Origin: Actinomycetota bacterium
Lineage (GTDB): Bacteria > Actinomycetota > Actinomycetes > Nanopelagicales > Nanopelagicaceae
Reading direction: 5' to 3'
Assembly: GCA_947494085.1 (NCBI GenBank)
Contig: CANLTP010000061.1
Location: 1-6,060 of the forward strand
Length of the DNA: 6,060 nt
A program made the translations under genes and the position numbers. This document shows positions 1-6,060 of this stretch, piece by piece. The notes beneath the pieces were generated by a model that was not told where the DNA came from, ran no database searches, and was given only the letters and a program-made list of their open reading frames with translations. Every line of letters starts with the position of its first letter. Within the stretch, counting starts at the first letter, position 1.

Positions 1-710
1 CTTTTGTAATTCCAGCAGTTGATGGATCCGAACTACTCGGAACCGCAAATGGTCCGGTTCGTAGATTGCCGGATGGCTCAATCAAAAACTTGCCAACTCG
101 TTTTGATGCTGATGGTGTTAATGCAACGTTTCCTAATCGTTGGAACGATGCAAAGGTTGCACCAGATGGCCATTTATTTTTAGGAAGCATGCCCTTTGAT
201 TGGGCGCAGAGTCCAAATGCATGTGGTCTGTATCGATTAGATAAAAACGGCAAAGAGCTAACTCGAGTTCTAGATGGCGTCTGGCTCAGTAACGGACTTG
301 CTTGGTCTAAAGATGGCAAGACTATGTTTTATATCGACACCATGGCTAAATCGATCGACACCTTTGATTATGCAGATGGCCAACTTTCAAATCGCAAGGT
401 GCGCTGGCGCATAACGGATGATTCGCAAGGTTTGCCAGATGGCATGTGTATCGATGCCGAAGATGGAATTTGGGTCGCATTCTGGAGCGGTTCTTGTCTT
501 CGCCGCTTCGATAAAGATTTCAACATTACCGATGTAATTGAGATGCCAGTTCCGATGGTGACAAGTTGTGCATTTGTTGGACCAGATTTTAAACAAATGG
601 TTATTACATCTGCACATGATGGGGTAGCTAACCCAGGTAAAGACTGGGGCAAGACTTATATCTGCACTCCTAAAGTTCCTGGCGTCGCACCAACATTATT
701 TCCAAATTAA
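1..710 (+). CDS. SMP-30/gluconolactonase family lactonase, 5'-truncated by window edge
   Basis: This family hydrolyses sugar lactones (gluconolactone, xylonolactone, arabinonolactone and similar) to the aldonic acids with a divalent metal, in a six-bladed beta-propeller. The reading frame is open from base 3, so the gene starts outside the window; 235 residues are visible and about 60 are missing against the usual ~295. A TTG at 66 lies inside conserved family sequence and is not the start. Counting from base 3, the visible landmarks are RWND (Asn48, matching human SMP-30 Arg101/Asn103), LSNGLAWS (metal ligand Asn97, matching Asn154), LPDGMCID (metal ligand Asp146, matching Asp204) and the late TSCAF...DFKQM motif. 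The first metal ligand (human Glu18) lies upstream of the window. No signal peptide can be judged. The gene ends with TAA, 46 bases before the next gene on the same strand. The family call is firm. The substrate is unknown, but the SDR and IlvD/Edd neighbours point to a sugar lactone. Confidence 0.93.
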   Translation, partial: FVIPAVDGSELLGTANGPVRRLPDGSIKNLPTRFDADGVNATFPNRWNDAKVAPDGHLFLGSMPFDWAQSPNACGLYRLDKNGKELTRVLDGVWLSNGLAWSKDGKTMFYIDTMAKSIDTFDYADGQLSNRKVRWRITDDSQGLPDGMCIDAEDGIWVAFWSGSCLRRFDKDFNITDVIEMPVPMVTSCAFVGPDFKQMVITSAHDGVANPGKDWGKTYICTPKVPGVAPTLFPN

Positions 711-756
711 TTAATATCTAACTAACCACAGCTAATCACAAATAAGAAGGAATGAA
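711..756 (+). other. short AT-rich intergenic spacer, the longest non-coding stretch in the window
   Basis: This spacer separates the lactonase stop from the next start codon. It is AT-rich, carries the ribosome binding site of the downstream gene at its end, and shows no stem followed by a T-run. I see no convincing -35/-10 pair, so read-through from the lactonase gene is the simplest reading. A weak internal promoter cannot be excluded. Confidence 0.5.
745..750 (+). promoter_or_regulatory. Shine-Dalgarno AGAAGG for the TIM-barrel gene
   Basis: AGAAGG ends 6 bases before the ATG at 757. It is the clearest ribosome binding site in the window and favours this start over the in-frame ATG at 805. 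Another ATG at 752 is followed almost at once by TGA and is not a start. Confidence 0.7.
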
Positions 757-1689
757 ATGACTGAATCAAGCACCTGGCCATCTACTCGCGATCCCCAAGG
801 CCCAATGAAGAAATCAATTTCACTCCTTGCAAAGCAGAAGATTCAAACTGGCGATGCTGACGCTCTTCCAGAATCAACAAAGCGTTTCGCTGATGGTTCC
901 CGTTGGAAGATTGAGATTCCATCTGTTGAAGGCCCAGCTGCATTTAAAGTTGTTCTAGAGGAAGCAAAGAAGCATAAGTTGCCGGTGGCTCGTATTTCAC
1001 AGGGCTCTGGAATCATGATGCTGACCGATGCTGAAATCAAAGAGATGGTTGCAATCGGTAAGTCTGAAAATATTGAAGTCTGTTTATTCGTCGGCCCACG
1101 TGCATCATGGGATATCGGAAAGCAAGTTCTCTCATCCGCTGGTGGTGTTGCAAATCCAACACTTCGCGGCGCAGATCAACTTCGTTTTGCAGTTGAAGAT
1201 GTTCTACATGGCGCAGATCTTGGTCTCCGCTCAATTTTGGTTGGCGACATGGGATTACTAAATGTTTTAGGCGAAGCTAAACGCAATGGCGATCTGCCAA
1301 GTGACTTCATTCTCAAAACTTCTGTTGCCATGCCTTGTAATAATCCAGCAACTGCAGCTCTCATGGTTTCAATGGGTGCATCGACACTTAACCTCGCAAC
1401 AGATTTATCACTGCAACAGATTGCAGCAATTCGCGCGCAAGTAGATGTCCCAGTAGATGTTTATGTTGAAGGTCCAGATGATTTTGGTGGTCCAGTTCGT
1501 CATTATGAAGTTCCAGATCTAGTTCGGGTTGCTGCTCCAATTTACTTGAAGTTCACAGTGCGAAATTCTCCAGGACTTTATCCATCCGGAACTCATATCC
1601 AAGGAGTTGTTGAATCAACTGCTCGCGAACGTGTGCGTCGTGCCGCAATCGGTTATTCAATGCTTACTCGCTATGGTTTCGAAAAATAA
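757..1689 (+). CDS. U32 peptidase-like TIM-barrel protein of unknown function
   Basis: This 310-residue protein is probably cytosolic. It resembles actinobacterial proteins that I recall being labelled 'U32 family peptidase', a call from memory. Hydrophobic strands alternate with helices about eight times, as in a (beta/alpha)8 barrel. The strands sit near residues 51-58, 76-84, 106-113, 158-165, 184-192, 208-214, 232-238 and 261-268. Conserved-looking strand ends include SQGSG (81-85), VGDMG (162-166), LNLATD (211-216), YVEGPDDFGG (236-245) and KF.VRN (265-270). The U32 signature with its paired cysteines (E-x-F-...-G-x-C) is absent; YVEGPDDFGG sits where it might be expected. No signal peptide or membrane segment is seen. 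The start at 757 is backed by AGAAGG; Met17 (base 805) is the alternative. The neighbours are all sugar-acid enzymes, so an aldolase, isomerase or epimerase role is at least as plausible as proteolysis. The fold is moderately sure and the function is unknown. Confidence 0.75.
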   Translation: MTESSTWPSTRDPQGPMKKSISLLAKQKIQTGDADALPESTKRFADGSRWKIEIPSVEGPAAFKVVLEEAKKHKLPVARISQGSGIMMLTDAEIKEMVAIGKSENIEVCLFVGPRASWDIGKQVLSSAGGVANPTLRGADQLRFAVEDVLHGADLGLRSILVGDMGLLNVLGEAKRNGDLPSDFILKTSVAMPCNNPATAALMVSMGASTLNLATDLSLQQIAAIRAQVDVPVDVYVEGPDDFGGPVRHYEVPDLVRVAAPIYLKFTVRNSPGLYPSGTHIQGVVESTARERVRRAAIGYSMLTRYGFEK

Positions 1690-1692
1690 GCG

Positions 1693-2367
1693 ATGCCTAG
1701 CCTTTTAATCTTCGGATCAACCGGAACTCTTGGCGGTGCAATTCTCGATAAGTATCGCGCTGAAAAATGGGATGTAACCTGCGCGGTCCGCAAAGTTGTC
1801 AACGATTGCGATATTCAATTGCCACTGACTTCAGCAATTCTTGCCAGTAAAAAGTTTGATGCTGTTGTTTTTGCTCAAGGCGCCAATGTAAATGGCTCTG
1901 CCATGCAGACCGGAACTAAAGAGTTAAACGAACTATTTGAGGCGAATGTAACTGTGATTGCTGAAAGCGTTTCGACACTTATGGGTGCAAATGCAATCAA
2001 TGAAAGTGGCCGAGTAGTTATCTTGAGCTCGCTCTGGGAGCAGTTCACTCGTCAAGAAAAATTCGCTTATTCAGTTACCAAGGCGGCAGTTGGTGGCCTA
2101 GTTCGTTCACTAGCCGTTGATCTAGGTCGTCAGAAGAAGATTCTGGTTAACGGAATTCTTCCCGGCATCATCAATAGCCCAATGGTTGCGCGTACGCTTT
2201 CACCAGAACAAATCGCAAATGTGGTCAGCCAAACCCCGGTTGGCGATCTTGCTACTCCGGTTGATGTTGCAAACAGTGTTTATATGTTTGGCTCAAATCT
2301 AAATACTGGAATCTCAGGACAGAGCATCTTTGTTGATCGCGGATTTTCAGTCGCAAGAACAATTTAA
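1693..2367 (+). CDS. short-chain dehydrogenase/reductase (SDR), probably sugar or sugar-acid oxidoreductase
   Basis: This 224-residue NAD(P)-dependent Rossmann enzyme is short for a classical SDR (~250). The nucleotide loop is GSTGTLGG (8-15), a GxxGxxG spacing rather than the classical GxxxGxG. The catalytic tetrad fits Asn85, Ser113 (in LSS), Tyr126 and Lys130 (YSVTK), with the usual 13-residue Ser-Tyr spacing. AQGAN (61-65) replaces the usual NNAG. The LPG at 156-158 and the C-terminal SIFVDRGFS are typical of the family. After the second strand come Arg33 and Lys34 rather than an acidic residue, which suggests NADP(H), though this is inference. Its ATG follows the upstream stop by 3 bases without a good Shine-Dalgarno sequence, so translation is probably coupled. 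With the lactonase and dehydratase it would suit oxidation of a sugar to a lactone. Reduction of an aldehyde or keto intermediate is equally possible. Confidence 0.9.
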   Translation: MPSLLIFGSTGTLGGAILDKYRAEKWDVTCAVRKVVNDCDIQLPLTSAILASKKFDAVVFAQGANVNGSAMQTGTKELNELFEANVTVIAESVSTLMGANAINESGRVVILSSLWEQFTRQEKFAYSVTKAAVGGLVRSLAVDLGRQKKILVNGILPGIINSPMVARTLSPEQIANVVSQTPVGDLATPVDVANSVYMFGSNLNTGISGQSIFVDRGFSVARTI

Positions 2368-2372
2368 TATTC

Positions 2373-3347
2373 ATGGCGAAAGATCTTCTAGATGAAACCA
2401 CGGTTGTCGCATATTTAACTAACCGCGGAATGATCAGTGGCCCAGCAGAAGTTGAGGAGTTGACTGGCGGAGTTTCAAATGTAGTTCTCGCAGTTAAAGC
2501 TGGAGCGAAAGATTTTGTTCTAAAGCAGGCCCTGCCGCAATTAAAAGTTGCAGCGGTTTGGAAGGCAGATCAACGCCGCGCAATTGTTGAAGCCAATGGC
2601 ATGAAACTCCTTCATTCAATTACTCCAGATAGCGTTCCAGATTTAGTTGATTTCGATCCCGAAGAATTTACATTAACCATGGAGCGCCTGCCCCGCGAGT
2701 GCACAGTTTGGAAGAGCGATCTACTTGATGGCGTAATCAAACCGAGTATTGGTGCCGATTTAGGAAGCATCCTTGCAACCTGGCACAACTTCGGCGCAGA
2801 TAACAAAGAAGCCCGCGATGCTTACATGGAGGATTCACTCTTCGATCAATTACGCGTAACACCGTTTTATCGTGCAGTCGCAAAGGTAAATCCTCCACTT
2901 GATGCTCGCATCCAAGAGTTAATCACCGAGATTTCAACTATGAAAATCACCTTGGTCCACGGGGATTTCTCCCCAAAGAACATAATGATTTCGGGCCGCG
3001 ATAAACCAATCGTTCTAGATTTCGAAGTAATGCACACTGGTAATCCAGTCTTTGATCTCGGCTTTGTAAGTGCCCATCTGCTCTGCAAATACTTACGGAC
3101 CGAGGATTTAGCACAACGCTCACTTCTTCGCGAAACCGCAATTTCATTTATAAATTCCTATGCCCAGACCTGCGATATTGAAGTCGCTAAATCACTTCCG
3201 TACCACGTTGCAGTGATAGCACTTGCCCGAGTCGAAGGTGTTTCACCAGTTAACTATCTAGAGACGGCCGGAAAGGCTAGAGTTCAAAGCGTGACCAAAG
3301 CAGCGCTTGCTAATCCGCAAATAACTTTCGAAGGTTTATTTGCATGA
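2373..3347 (+). CDS. aminoglycoside phosphotransferase-fold (APH) small-molecule kinase
   Basis: This 324-residue cytosolic kinase belongs to the APH/choline kinase/methylthioribose kinase superfamily. The N-lobe has a glycine-rich turn LTGGVSN (30-36) and the ATP-binding Lys51 in VLKQALPQ, a stretch reminiscent of methylthioribose kinase. The C-lobe has the catalytic HGDFSPKN (196-203: base Asp198, metal ligand Asn203), the metal-binding LDFE (Asp216) and GNPVFDLGF (223-231). All key residues are present, so it should be active. The ATG lies 5 bases after the SDR stop with no clear Shine-Dalgarno sequence. The 3' end overlaps the enolase gene by 4 bases in ATGA. The substrate cannot be read from sequence. 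The context suggests phosphorylation of a hydroxyl on a sugar acid or a C3/C4 hydroxy-acid fragment that then goes to the enolase-like protein. It is not a PfkB-type KDG kinase. Antibiotic resistance is unlikely, because the gene is embedded in a catabolic operon. Confidence 0.9.
   Translation: MAKDLLDETTVVAYLTNRGMISGPAEVEELTGGVSNVVLAVKAGAKDFVLKQALPQLKVAAVWKADQRRAIVEANGMKLLHSITPDSVPDLVDFDPEEFTLTMERLPRECTVWKSDLLDGVIKPSIGADLGSILATWHNFGADNKEARDAYMEDSLFDQLRVTPFYRAVAKVNPPLDARIQELITEISTMKITLVHGDFSPKNIMISGRDKPIVLDFEVMHTGNPVFDLGFVSAHLLCKYLRTEDLAQRSLLRETAISFINSYAQTCDIEVAKSLPYHVAVIALARVEGVSPVNYLETAGKARVQSVTKAALANPQITFEGLFA
3330..3334 (+). promoter_or_regulatory. Shine-Dalgarno GAAGG for the enolase-like gene, inside the kinase 3' end
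   Basis: GAAGG lies 9 bases upstream of the ATG at 3344, within the last codons of the kinase gene. Together with the ATGA stop/start overlap it indicates reinitiation or coupled translation, giving linked expression of kinase and enolase-like protein. Confidence 0.5.
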
Positions 3348-4612
3348 GCATCAAGAATTTAGTTGGCTACCAAGTTCTAGATTCCAGGGGACGTCCAACT
3401 GTTGCAGTAACTCTGACTATGTCAGATGGTTCAATTCATACTGCGCGGGTTCCATCTGGTGCATCTACTGGCGCCCATGAAGCAAAAGAGCTTCGCGATA
3501 CCGATAGCAAATTAGCCGAGAAGTTTTATGGCGGAAAATCTGTTTACCAAGCCGTTGAAAATATTAATTCAGTTATCGCACCACGACTTAAAGGCCATCG
3601 CCCAATTCCACTTGCAACAGATGGCATTTTGGTCGAACTCGATCACACACCCGACCACCATCTTCTTGGAGCAAATGCACTTCTTGCAGTTTCACTTGCA
3701 GTTGCAAAAGCTGCGGCACATACTGCAGAACTTTCACTTGCCAGATTCTTCCAACCAGAAGGTAAATTACTTATTCCGATGCCGATGGTAAATATTCTCT
3801 CTGGTGGTGCCCATGCAAATCGCACAATGGATATTCAAGATGTTTTAGTTCTACCGAATGGTGCAACTTCATTTGCTGAAGCACTCTCTTGGATTGTTGC
3901 AATCCGCGAACTTGCCGCAAGCAAAGGTGCGAAGTCTGGTGCAATCACACATTTAATTGCTGATGAAGGTGGCCTGGGAATCGCATTCCCAACAATCGAT
4001 CACGCTCTCGAATTCGTTACTGAATGCATAAGCGGTGTTGGACTTTCACCTGAGAAAGATGTCAGCCTGGCTATCGACGTCGCTTCAACTCAATTCTTTG
4101 ATGGCACAAATTACAATTTAACCGCGCTAAACAAGAAGTTCTCCTCTGGCGAATTCATTTCATTTATCTCTAAATTAGTTTCAGAGCACCCAGTTCTTTC
4201 AATCGAAGATCCCTTTGCCGAAGATGATTGGCAATCTTGGACCCAATTCATGACGATGGCACCAGCAAAACTGCAGGTCCTTGGCGATGATTTATTCACA
4301 ACGAATCTTGCTCGTCTGCAGCGCGGTATCGATGAGAAAAGTGCAAATGCAATTCTTATCAAGGCTAACCAGAATGGTTTAGTTACGTCGACCCAAAAAG
4401 TTCTAACAACTGCTAAAGCAAATAACTTCAAAACTGTTGTTTCTGCCCGAAGTGGTGAAACTGAAGATTCCTGGCTTGCAGATCTTGCAACCGGCTGGCG
4501 CGCATCCCAAATTAAAGTTGGTTCAACACATGGCGCAGATCGCACCGCAAAGTGGAATCGCTTGTTAGAACTTGAAGCTACTGAGAATTGCGAATTCGCT
4601 AAACCTTTTTAA
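3344..4612 (+). CDS. divergent enolase paralogue with an altered active site
   Basis: This 422-residue protein is full length for enolase (phosphopyruvate hydratase, ~425-435). The N-terminal domain carries VLDSRGRPTV (11-20; the usual N is R) and the mobile loop SGASTG (38-43). Against yeast enolase, His159 matches His157, Glu211 matches Glu208 (DEGG), the metal ligands Asp246/Glu295/Asp320 match Asp245/Glu288/Asp315, the base Lys345 matches Lys340, Arg374-Ser375 match Arg369-Ser370, and Lys396 matches Lys391. Two positions differ: yeast Glu168 is Asp166, and the near-invariant His373 of SHRSGETED is Ala368 (SARSGETED). The gene sits in a sugar-catabolic cluster and overlaps the kinase by ATGA, whereas housekeeping eno usually lies in other contexts. 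I infer a second enolase acting on a related phospho-acid, or a weak 2-phosphoglycerate dehydratase. No eno symbol is given because the activity is uncertain. Family certain, substrate not. Confidence 0.93.
   Translation: MSIKNLVGYQVLDSRGRPTVAVTLTMSDGSIHTARVPSGASTGAHEAKELRDTDSKLAEKFYGGKSVYQAVENINSVIAPRLKGHRPIPLATDGILVELDHTPDHHLLGANALLAVSLAVAKAAAHTAELSLARFFQPEGKLLIPMPMVNILSGGAHANRTMDIQDVLVLPNGATSFAEALSWIVAIRELAASKGAKSGAITHLIADEGGLGIAFPTIDHALEFVTECISGVGLSPEKDVSLAIDVASTQFFDGTNYNLTALNKKFSSGEFISFISKLVSEHPVLSIEDPFAEDDWQSWTQFMTMAPAKLQVLGDDLFTTNLARLQRGIDEKSANAILIKANQNGLVTSTQKVLTTAKANNFKTVVSARSGETEDSWLADLATGWRASQIKVGSTHGADRTAKWNRLLELEATENCEFAKPF
4609..4612. other. shared TTAA: overlapping stop codons of convergent genes
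   Basis: The palindrome TTAA supplies TAA to the + strand enolase-like gene (4610-4612) and TAA to the - strand dehydratase (4611-4609). The two coding regions therefore meet tail to tail with a 4-base overlap and no room for a conventional terminator. Confidence 0.9.
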
Positions 4613-6060
4613 TGCGAGTGGCGAGGTATTCCGCTTCCGGAAGATCCGTTTAGGAAATCAAGATCGGCGCCAAGGTGCGCTTGTTGCACAGTCTCGTAAT
4701 AAAGCTTTGACCAACCACGGATGTGCTTTGGTGCAGGTGCAACCCATGCAGCTTTGCGCTTTGCCATCTCCTCTTCGGATACAAGTAAATTAATTGAACG
4801 ATTAGGAACATTGAGTTCAATCATGTCTCCACTTTTAACAAGAGCAAGTGGGCCACCGACCGCAGCTTCTGGTGAAGTGTGAAGCAGAACAGTTCCGTAA
4901 GCAGTTCCTGACATACGTGCATCAGAGATGCGAACCATGTCAGTGATTCCTTGTTCTAGAAGTTTTCTTGGAATTGGCATGTTTCCAACTTCAGGGAAAC
5001 CTGGGAAACCGCGAGGACCAGCATGTTTCAAAACTAGGACAGTGTCTTTTGTAACGGGAAGATTCATATCTTCAGATGCGATTAAATAATCTTCAATCTC
5101 TTCGAAGACAAGTGCTTCACCAGTGTGAACCATAAGTTCTGGTGTCGCTGCTGAGACTTTTAGCACGCAACCATCTGGTGCAAGTGAACCCTTTAGAACA
5201 ACGATGCCAGAGCCAGCTTTTTGGAAAGGCTTTGATAGCGGCGTGATCACATCTGCATTCCAAGATTCTGCTGTTGCAATATTTTCACCAACGGTCTTGC
5301 CAGATACTGTGATCTGATCAGTGTGCAGCATGCTTTCAATTTCCTTCATTACTACAGGAAGTCCGCCAGCATCGAAGAACTCTTCCATCAGATATTTACC
5401 TGATGGCATTAAGTTCACAAGGACTGGAACTTCGCGGGCAAGTGTGTCGAAATCATCTAGATCTAGTTTTACGCCGATTCGCCCAGCGATTGCAAGTAAG
5501 TGGACTACAGCATTGGTTGAACCACCAATTGCAGCATTAACTTTAATTGCGTTCTCAAATGCTTCACGGGTTAATACCTTTGAAAGAACTTGATCGTCAT
5601 AAACCATCTGCACTATTCGGCGACCAGCTTCTTGCGAAGTTGAGAAGCGACGAGCATCTACTGCTGGGATTGCTGCGCTTCCTGGAAGTTGAACACCAAG
5701 TGCTTCGGTGACGCATGCCATTGTTGACGCGGTTCCCATGGTCATGCAAGAACCGTTTGAACGTGCAGAACAAGATTCCATTGCAAAAAATTCTTCGATA
5801 CTTAATTTACCTGCGCGAATTTGTTCTGAATATTTCCAAACTGCAGTTCCAGAACCGAGAGTTTCACCTTTGTAGCGACCATTTAACATCGGTCCACCGG
5901 TGATCATTAAAGTTGGTAGATCTACAGATGCTGCGCCCATCAACATTCCTGGTGGCGTCTTATCGCAACCAGCAAGAAGAACAACGCCATCAAGTGGATT
6001 AGAACGAATTAGCTCTTCGGTCTCCATTGCGAGCAAGTTGCGCCATAACATTGTTGTTGG
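4609..6060 (-). CDS. IlvD/Edd family sugar-acid dehydratase, N-terminus beyond window edge
   Basis: This Fe-S and Mg-dependent dehydratase would convert an aldonic acid to its 2-keto-3-deoxy acid. The frame is open to the edge: PTT precedes the first visible Met (6051), within conserved sequence, so that Met is not the start. There are 483 visible residues. Counting from that Met, the landmarks are the cluster and metal site GCDKTPPG (Cys29, Asp30, Lys31, the Lys carboxylated in relatives), SNGSCMTMGTASTM (cluster Cys102), GFPEVGNM (metal Glu354), DARMSGTAYG (catalytic Ser381) and a C-terminal GADLDFL...PRHSH. The spacing matches Rhizobium L-arabinonate dehydratase (Cys127, Cys200, Glu453, Ser480) with one residue of difference, so about 98 residues including the first cluster Cys lie outside. 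The tail and motifs favour the sugar-acid subgroup over biosynthetic dihydroxy-acid dehydratase. It is convergent with the + strand operon, so it is transcribed separately from a promoter outside the window. Candidate substrates are arabinonate, xylonate, galactonate or fuconate; sequence alone does not decide. Confidence 0.93.
   Translation of the reverse strand, partial: PTTMLWRNLLAMETEELIRSNPLDGVVLLAGCDKTPPGMLMGAASVDLPTLMITGGPMLNGRYKGETLGSGTAVWKYSEQIRAGKLSIEEFFAMESCSARSNGSCMTMGTASTMACVTEALGVQLPGSAAIPAVDARRFSTSQEAGRRIVQMVYDDQVLSKVLTREAFENAIKVNAAIGGSTNAVVHLLAIAGRIGVKLDLDDFDTLAREVPVLVNLMPSGKYLMEEFFDAGGLPVVMKEIESMLHTDQITVSGKTVGENIATAESWNADVITPLSKPFQKAGSGIVVLKGSLAPDGCVLKVSAATPELMVHTGEALVFEEIEDYLIASEDMNLPVTKDTVLVLKHAGPRGFPGFPEVGNMPIPRKLLEQGITDMVRISDARMSGTAYGTVLLHTSPEAAVGGPLALVKSGDMIELNVPNRSINLLVSEEEMAKRKAAWVAPAPKHIRGWSKLYYETVQQAHLGADLDFLNGSSGSGIPRHSH

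Noticed and set aside
66..68. TTG as the start of the lactonase gene
   Set aside because: The frame stays open to base 3 with family-like sequence before it, and starting here would remove propeller blade sequence and the first metal ligand.
711..756. Promoter in the only intergenic spacer
   Set aside because: The spacer is AT-rich, but I found no -35/-10 pair with acceptable spacing, and the genes on both sides read in the same direction at operon-like distance.
757..1689. True U32 protease/collagenase-type peptidase
   Set aside because: The U32 signature with its cysteines is not present, there is no export signal, and the context is sugar-acid metabolism.
2373..3347. Aminoglycoside resistance gene
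   Set aside because: The APH fold is shared by many metabolic kinases. The gene is embedded in a catabolic operon with matching composition and no mobile-element signs.
4111..4545. 144-codon open frame on the - strand inside the enolase-like gene
   Set aside because: It is wholly antisense to a well-conserved coding sequence and its translation shows no recognisable motif. It is an overlap artefact.
4590..4612. GCGAATTCGC palindrome followed by a short T-run, as a possible intrinsic terminator for the + operon
   Set aside because: The stem is only 3-4 pairs once a loop is allowed, it is separated from the T-run by several bases, and it lies inside the enolase-like coding sequence. It is too weak to call.
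4634..4643. CTTCCGGAAG perfect palindrome just past the convergent junction
   Set aside because: It has no loop and no T-run, and it falls in the Gly/Ser-rich C-terminal codons of the dehydratase. It is probably chance in coding sequence, although a protein binding site cannot be excluded.

Overview
The window is a compact block of carbohydrate (sugar or sugar-acid) catabolic genes, and almost every base is coding. Five genes run head to tail on the + strand. They are the 3' part of an SMP-30/gluconolactonase-type lactonase (1-710), a predicted TIM-barrel protein resembling the 'U32 peptidase-like' group (757-1689), a short-chain dehydrogenase/reductase (1693-2367), an aminoglycoside-phosphotransferase-fold kinase (2373-3347) and a divergent enolase paralogue (3344-4612). 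A sixth gene, a sugar-acid-type IlvD/Edd dehydratase, lies convergently on the - strand (4609-6060) and runs off the right edge. No RNA gene, CRISPR array, insertion sequence or convincing intrinsic terminator was seen. The only intergenic space longer than 5 bases is 711-756.

The organism is probably a streamlined, medium-GC actinobacterium, with composition judged by eye as mid-40s % GC. Freshwater acI/Nanopelagicales-type bacteria would fit. The pointers are very tight gene packing (gaps of 3 and 5 bases, an ATGA overlap, shared stop codons) and a TIM-barrel protein whose relatives I associate with Actinobacteria. This assignment is inference from memory and no database search was made.

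The functional logic has two parts. SDR, SMP-30 lactonase and IlvD/Edd dehydratase are the standard trio of a non-phosphorylative oxidative (Entner-Doudoroff-like) route: sugar to lactone to aldonate to 2-keto-3-deoxy acid. The second part is unusual. It consists of a TIM-barrel protein of unknown activity, an APH-fold kinase translationally coupled to an enolase-like protein, and no recognisable 2-keto-3-deoxy-acid aldolase or PfkB-type KDG kinase in view. The enolase keeps the catalytic Lys/Glu pair and the metal ligands but carries Ala at the position of the conserved active-site His (yeast His373) and Asp at the position of yeast Glu168. It may therefore act on something other than 2-phosphoglycerate, possibly the product of the neighbouring kinase. 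That kinase-enolase-TIM-barrel module is the best candidate here for undescribed biochemistry.
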